64,000 bases of DNA from the NCBI GenBank assembly GCA_900549725.1, contig URPL01000002.1, forward strand, positions 1 through 64,000. The letters run 5' to 3'. Each line of letters opens with the position of its first letter. Within the stretch, counting starts at the first letter, position 1. The translations under genes and the position numbers were made by a program. Origin of the DNA: an uncultured Eubacteriales bacterium. GTDB taxonomy: Bacteria > Bacillota > Clostridia > Oscillospirales > CAG-272. Shown here piece by piece: positions 62,653 through 64,000 of the stretch. The notes below the pieces were generated by a model. That model was not told the DNA's origin. It ran no database searches and worked only from the letters and a program-made list of their open reading frames with translations.

Positions 62653-63144
62653 TTAAAAAGGTTCGCCCGGCAGACCGGCTGTCAGGATGATTTCTTTTCC
62701 AAGGGCACGCGCATAGCGGACGGTATGCCCTGTTCCGCTGCGCGAACGGTTATAGAATGCTACACAGACTGCGCTGCGCTCCACCAAAGCATTGTCGCGT
62801 CTGAGAAATGTTTCACGTGAAACAAAGTCGCTTTCACACAAAAATTCGACGGTATCGGCTGCGCACAAAACTGCATTGTAACGAGCCCGCCATTCGCGCG
62901 TCCACCGTTTTTGCTGATTGCGGCAAGGCAGAAGCATGCAGAGGCGGAGCTCCGGCAGCTGCGCGCGCAGCGCAAGAACCGCCTCGGCAGCCATGAGATC
63001 AAACCCCATTGCGCCGCCGCTGTAAAAGAAGCGAAAGCCTCGCGCATAAAGCGAGCGGATCTGCTGCGGCAGCCAGGTATTGAGATACAGGCGGTTTGCC
63101 TCATGCATGACGCGGTGCCCGGTAAAGCAGACGGAATGCTCCAT
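62653..63144 (-). CDS. DUF1273/YpsA-like protein (SLOG superfamily)
   Basis: A 163-residue protein. 'VCFTGHRVMHEANRLYL', 'FYSGGAMGFDLMAAEAVL' and 'LRLCMLLPCRNQQKRWTREWRARY' are the pattern of the DUF1273/YpsA group, which bind a nucleotide-like ligand through a Rossmann-like fold. The role is not established; B. subtilis YpsA is linked to cell division and stress. The frame is continuous across a perfect parS site (62809-62824, residues 107-112). The ATG at 63144 is preceded by a GGGAAAGGG-type site. Confidence 0.8.
   Translation of the reverse strand: MEHSVCFTGHRVMHEANRLYLNTWLPQQIRSLYARGFRFFYSGGAMGFDLMAAEAVLALRAQLPELRLCMLLPCRNQQKRWTREWRARYNAVLCAADTVEFLCESDFVSRETFLRRDNALVERSAVCVAFYNRSRSGTGHTVRYARALGKEIILTAGLPGEPF
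62809..62824. other. parS site inside a coding gene
   Basis: TGTTTCACGTGAAACA, perfect, 230 bases from the first parS. It lies within the SLOG-type gene, where it encodes part of FVSRET. Confidence 0.92.
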
Positions 63145-63218
63145 GCCCTTTCCCCCTTCGTGTTGCCAAAGGCAAGCTGTTTTCGCTGCCCGCGATTTTG
63201 AGATGCGTGCTTTGCGGG

Positions 63219-64000
63219 TCAGTGGCGATCGAGTGTGAGAACAACGCGATAACGGGGATCAAGCGCCTGCAGCGCGTTTTTGATCTGCTGCAGCTTTTTC
63301 TCATATTCCGATTCTTTTTGCGAAAGCGGAACGACAATGTCGAAAATCAGGTTGATCTGCTGCTCTCCGTCCGTGATGCGGAAATCGTGAAAGGAATAGG
63401 CGGGATCCACCTCGGCAATCACCGCGGCAAGGCGTTCCCGCAGCGCATCCAGCCGCGGGTCGTCCGTAATGATCGGATCCATATGGATTACAAGCGTTGT
63501 GCCGAGCTCCGTTTTTGCCCGCTGCTCCAATGCGTCGATCACCTCGTGCGTGCGGCAAAGATCGCAATTTGCGTCGACCTCCGCGTGCACGGAGGCAATG
63601 TTGCGTCCGGGGCCGTAGTTGTGAATGATAAGATCGTGCGCGCCGAGTACGCCTTCCCCGCTGAGCACAAGCGCGCGCAAAGAGGAGGTGAGCGCTTCGT
63701 CCGGCGCCTCCCCGATGAGCAGATCAATGGTTTCTTTGGCAACGGAAATGCCACCGCGCAGAATCAGCAGGGAAACGCAAACACCGAGCAGCGCATCCAT
63801 CGGGAACGAGACAAACAGCCCGAGCACGGAACCGAGCAAAACGACGGTTGTGGCAATCGCGTCAAACAGGCTGTCCTGTGCGGCTGCACGCAGCAGGACG
63901 GAATCGATGCGTTTGCCGATGCGCCGATTATACCAAAACATAAAAAGCTTGCACAGCACGCTGAGCAGCAAAATGACAGCTGTCAGCACGGAAAATGTAA
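63219..64000 (-). CDS. Cation diffusion facilitator transporter, 5' end beyond the window
   Basis: At least 257 residues of a CDF-family metal efflux protein; the reading frame runs off the right edge, so the N-terminal helices are missing. Visible are 'DSLFDAIATTVVLLGS' (the intramembrane metal site of helix V: D..D), another hydrophobic helix, and the C-terminal metallochaperone-like domain ('HNYGPGRNIASVHAEVDAN', 'VIHMDP', 'HDFRIT'). It exports Zn2+, Fe2+ or Mn2+. The C-terminus is complete. Confidence 0.85.
   Translation of the reverse strand, partial: TFSVLTAVILLLSVLCKLFMFWYNRRIGKRIDSVLLRAAAQDSLFDAIATTVVLLGSVLGLFVSFPMDALLGVCVSLLILRGGISVAKETIDLLIGEAPDEALTSSLRALVLSGEGVLGAHDLIIHNYGPGRNIASVHAEVDANCDLCRTHEVIDALEQRAKTELGTTLVIHMDPIITDDPRLDALRERLAAVIAEVDPAYSFHDFRITDGEQQINLIFDIVVPLSQKESEYEKKLQQIKNALQALDPRYRVVLTLDRH

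Noticed and set aside
1..64000. tRNA, rRNA, CRISPR array, prophage or integrase
   Set aside because: I looked for tRNA-like cloverleaf ends, repeated spacers, and integrase or structural phage motifs and found none.

Overview
The window is 64 kb of a Bacillota chromosome, most likely a class Clostridia gut-type anaerobe, with moderately high GC (judged by eye). The case rests on the block dnaA-dnaN-recF-remB-gyrB-gyrA, on Rex, on an infC-rpmI-rplT operon with an AUU-started infC, on a UxaC/UxuB hexuronate pathway, on TrmFO and LivJHMGF, and on strong A/GGAGG ribosome binding sites with frequent TTG/GTG starts. Genus cannot be fixed from the sequence. There are no tRNA, rRNA, prophage or CRISPR features.

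Left part (0-23 kb, mostly + strand). A lipoprotein foldase is followed by a three-gene membrane/M20-peptidase operon. Next comes a branched-chain amino acid ABC transporter (livJHMGF) behind a leader that looks like a ribosome-controlled attenuator: consensus promoter, a short ORF with a Val/Ile/Leu run, two terminators and complementary antiterminator segments. A remnant of a retropepsin-like protease and a membrane ferredoxin follow, then an aconitase-family hydratase on the - strand. The translation block infC-rpmI-rplT leads into trmH-like/dprA/topA/trmFO/plsX/rnc.

Middle (23-46 kb). pepF (-), uvrB-uvrA (+) and uxaC-uxuB (-) precede the replication block dnaA, dnaN, recF, remB, gyrB, a PfkB sugar kinase, gyrA and tsaD. 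DnaA-box-like 9-mers flank dnaA. A second, denser cluster, followed by an AT-rich stretch, lies after tsaD at 43.9-44.1 kb. An isocitrate/isopropylmalate-type dehydrogenase and rex close this block. A hairpin-rich 190-bp unit bounded by a 17-bp direct repeat follows rex.

Right part (46.8-64 kb, mostly - strand). It holds tatD, nagA-metG, proC, proB-proA and one long run read right to left: a BrxD-like ATPase, an Lhr-type helicase, a sugar acetyltransferase, a small membrane protein, rbfA, nrnA and truB. A divergent nifS follows, then two perfect parS sites (one inside a coding gene), a SLOG-type protein and a truncated cation-efflux protein. parS sites, DnaA boxes and an apparent change of G/C skew near dnaA all suggest an origin-proximal region. 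Even so, most genes on both sides point toward each other rather than away from the origin.

The best candidates for something new are the Val/Ile leader attenuator of the liv operon and the stand-alone BrxD-like ATPase plus Lhr-like helicase pair, which has no other BREX gene beside it. The second DnaA-box cluster is a further candidate.
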